Assembly (NCBI GenBank): GCA_029207755.1
Contig: JARCOQ010000011.1
Location: 24,269,212 to 24,333,211 of the forward strand
Reading direction: 5' to 3'
DNA from: Chamaea fasciata
Taxonomy: Eukaryota > Chordata > Aves > Passeriformes > Sylviidae
DNA: 64,000 bases
Position numbers and translations under genes: made by a program. The notes beneath the pieces were generated by a model that was not told the origin of the DNA, ran no database searches, and saw only the letters and a program-made list of their open reading frames with translations. Of the stretch, positions 61,421 through 64,000 are shown piece by piece; within the stretch, counting starts at the first letter, position 1; every line of letters starts with the position of its first letter.

Positions 61421-64000
61421 ACATAAATCTCTCGTTGAGGAAATACATTGATAAGAGCTCCCCTCTGTGATTCCACCCTGCTTTAGAACAGATTTTCTAT
61501 GGTGTCATTTAGCAACAGCCAAAGTATAAAAATACTTTTGAAGATGAGGGAGTAATTTGGCAAATTTAGCTTAAAAGTCATTAAAATATACAAGGAGTTT
61601 TATCCAGACTCAGATGCTTGAGCAAAGGAGTTTTTGGTTCAGACAACGTCAGAGCTCTGGGCAAAATCAAGGCACTGGATTTCAGCCAGTCTAGAAGGAT
61701 TTTGTCCATTGCTACTGAAATTAGTGGCCTAAAGCCCATCTGATGTGAAATAGCCAGATTTTATTCAGGGTGAGAATTTCAGGTACCAGTGGTGCACTTT
61801 AGGGACCAGCACAGGTACACACGTGTGTTTAAGGGGTGACCATCCAACTATATAACTCCAAAATGAATAAGGGACAGAGAATGACAGGCTAACACAATGA
61901 TTTGTATTACAAATTATAATTTTGGTGAAAGTCTGTATTGAAATATTTTTGGGGTTCTTTTTTTTCCAATTTCCGCTTTGTTAAAATAAATGACTCAAAA
62001 ATAAAAGCTACTAGGCAACATATATCCGCTCTTCAAAGTTCTGTCAAACAAAAGAGTGCCTATAAAGCACATATTCTGATGGACATCTGCTTGCTATTTA
62101 ATATTTACAAAAAAATACAAATGCAACAAATTAGGAGGCCTGTGATGCTGGAGCATCCCGAGGAGCAGTGTTTACACAAGGATCAGAGGGATGTGGGATG
62201 GCAATGGAGAGAATAGATGCTTACAGATATGTCACAGCTTATTTCCTGGGGGAAAAAATAATGCAGCAAAAGGTCATTGTAAGTGATGCAACCACCCTAA
62301 ATAACTAGGACCCAGCCTGGAGGTTGCCTGAGAAAGCCAAAATCAGCTACAGTGTGCCAGCGACAAGAGATGCGTCATTTAAGGCTCTCATTGCAGAAGA
62401 GGAGACAGAGGTGCCCCTTTTGGAATGCAGAAATCCCCGTGTCCTGTTCTCATCATCAGTGTCAGAGGTCCACAGACCCCTGAGATGAATAAAAAGAAGT
62501 TTAAAGTGTCTGAGTCTGATGGGACCGGGGGAGAAAGAGAAAATTCCTTAAGTACCCGCATGGTGGGAGGAGTTGTCTGTACACAAAAATGCTCACTGTT
62601 CAACACTGTATGATTTCCTTAAAAAGGATCTGTTTGGGGGGAGTTTAGCTCATGAGTTTTGAGTGCATAATTGTGCTTTTGCCAAAATTTGCACGTTGAC
62701 ATATTGCTAGGGAAGAAAACCATGGGAAAGCAAGGATGAAGGATGACAAAACTCAACGTATTAACCCCCAGAAGGGTTCCTGCTGGATATTGGTTTTTTA
62801 CAAGTGCTGTTTCTCAAAGTGCAAAAGAGCCACCTGATGATACAGTACAGAAATCACAGAGCTCAAAATTCATATTATTTTGAGTGGTACAAGATTAAAA
62901 ATAATCTTTTCCCCTTACGCTGCCCCCAAATGTAACACAAAAGAAGGTGAAGTTGTCCATGCAACTGGAAAACAAACAAGATGCAAACTCAAAAATTAAC
63001 ACTGAGAAGAGAAGCAACTGTAAAAATAAATAGAAAAAAGGAGTTTAGACAAATTAATCTGGTCTACCTAGAGCAGCAACAATAAAAAAAAAATTAAAAA
63101 ATTAATAAAAAATCCCACCCCAAACTCTTGAAACTCCCTGAAACTCTTCCAAAACAACAGAAAATGGTAAATTTTCCTTGATTTTAGCAGCATGGCTGCT
63201 TTCAAATTTTATGTCTGGAGATGCAAATCATGTCAGATGAAATCTATGGAACTCTGAATATTACCATCTTCTTTTTTGCTAATCCAAACAAGCTACACAT
63301 AAAATACAATTTCAGAATAGCTGAGCTGCTGTGTGCACTCCACTGACAAACACATCAAGGGTGGTGCAGATTATCCTTGGTAGTGAGGAAACCAAAGATC
63401 AAACCATAAAATCTTCATGGCTATTGCCAAGAGGTTTGCCATTTAAATAATCTAATTTTTATTTATGTGAGTAAAGCCATTTTATTTTTAGGGAGTTAAA
63501 CACACAAGCTCAGGGAGACAAACAAAGCCTAACAACCCAAAAAAGACACCTTTGTCACACTGCTCCCTGAAAAGAACATGCCCGGGATATATTTTATGTG
63601 TGCAGGGTAAATCTATTTCCTTTTCTCCCACTGGCCTGGCTCCCTAAGGAGCAGAGCACCCATCGCACACATGGCAGGAGTCCAGAAATCCACACAGCTC
63701 CCTCAAAGTACACGACCAAACCAGCAAACCCTTTGTAATTTTCCCAGGTTTTTAGGAACCATCAGGAGCATTTACAGCCCTGATTCAGGGCGAATTTAAC
63801 CCAGTCCAGACTAGAACTCGATCAGCTCACAGTGTGTATTGAGTTTAACACAAATAAAGACGACTGTAGAAGTTAACGTGGATAAGAGCTAGAAGCAAGA
63901 AACTCAGCTTCACAACCACGACCAGCACAAGGAGATCTGCAGAAATCAAAGCACAGGATGCACGATGGTTTCCACTGCATTCCTCAGCCTCAGAGATCTG

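Larger units (their letters stand above)
46931..64000 (-). other. MECOM: MECOM intron 1 (partial; 5' end outside window)
   Basis: About 17 kb upstream of exon 2 in gene direction. The short first coding exon (MRSK leader) was looked for on the minus strand and not found, so it lies beyond position 64000. The segment holds several long A-runs on the plus strand (T-runs in the transcript), one CR1 tail and a set of old fold-back repeats. The stretches 48.0-49.1, 49.2-52.1, 55.6-58.3, 58.9-60.1 and 61.5-64.0 kb show nothing I can name. Confidence 0.82.

Noticed and set aside
1..64000. CRISPR arrays, bacterial mobile elements, operons or phage-like modules.
   Set aside because: No regularly spaced direct repeats, ribosome binding sites or dense coding. 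Sequence character is that of a vertebrate intron.

Overview
The window is vertebrate nuclear DNA, almost all intron, from a bird genome and probably a songbird. Three things point to a bird. Two short, 5'-truncated CR1 LINE tails at about 12.62-12.78 kb and 55.49-55.57 kb carry the typical avian CR1 3'-region wording. Interspersed repeats are otherwise sparse. A repeat at about 28.59-29.21 kb resembles passerine retroviral LTR sequence. There are no bacterial-style genes, operons, CRISPR arrays, rRNA or convincing tRNA genes.

The only coding sequence I can support is one exon on the minus strand, 46581-46930. It encodes 116 full codons plus the last two bases of a split codon, and has a clean AG acceptor and GT donor. 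Its product is the N-terminal part of MECOM (MDS1-EVI1, PRDM3): an acidic leader, a Ser/Thr/Pro linker, and the first part of the PR/SET domain ending in YGWE. The first coding exon (the short MRSK leader) and the rest of the PR domain and zinc fingers lie outside the window. Everything above 46930 is therefore the upstream intron (intron 1, partial, at least 17 kb). Everything below 46581 is the downstream intron (intron 2, partial, at least 46.5 kb).

Layout from low to high coordinate (3' to 5' for the gene). 1-46580: intron 2, with a MIR-like SINE (10.04-10.20 kb), a weaker antisense MIR candidate (3.42-3.51 kb), one CR1 tail, a CpG-rich pocket (23.83-24.06 kb), a CCAA microsatellite, the LTR-like block with an internal TA microsatellite, a G/T tract with quadruplex potential (31.72-31.85 kb), a long GT microsatellite (34.53-34.58 kb), a second CpG pocket (42.93-43.03 kb) and a 20-bp perfect palindrome at 41.04 kb. 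46581-46930: the exon. 46931-64000: intron 1, with long A-runs 0.65-1.1 kb upstream of the exon, an old repeat at 52.14 kb, a second CR1 tail, and several fold-back repeat relics (53.57-53.66, 54.5-54.74, 58.78 and 61.37-61.42 kb).

The most interesting non-coding signal is this scattered set of degraded inverted-repeat elements. They look like remnants of one or more ancient amniote mobile-element families, and some sit inside otherwise unique sequence that could have been co-opted. I saw no new protein-coding system.
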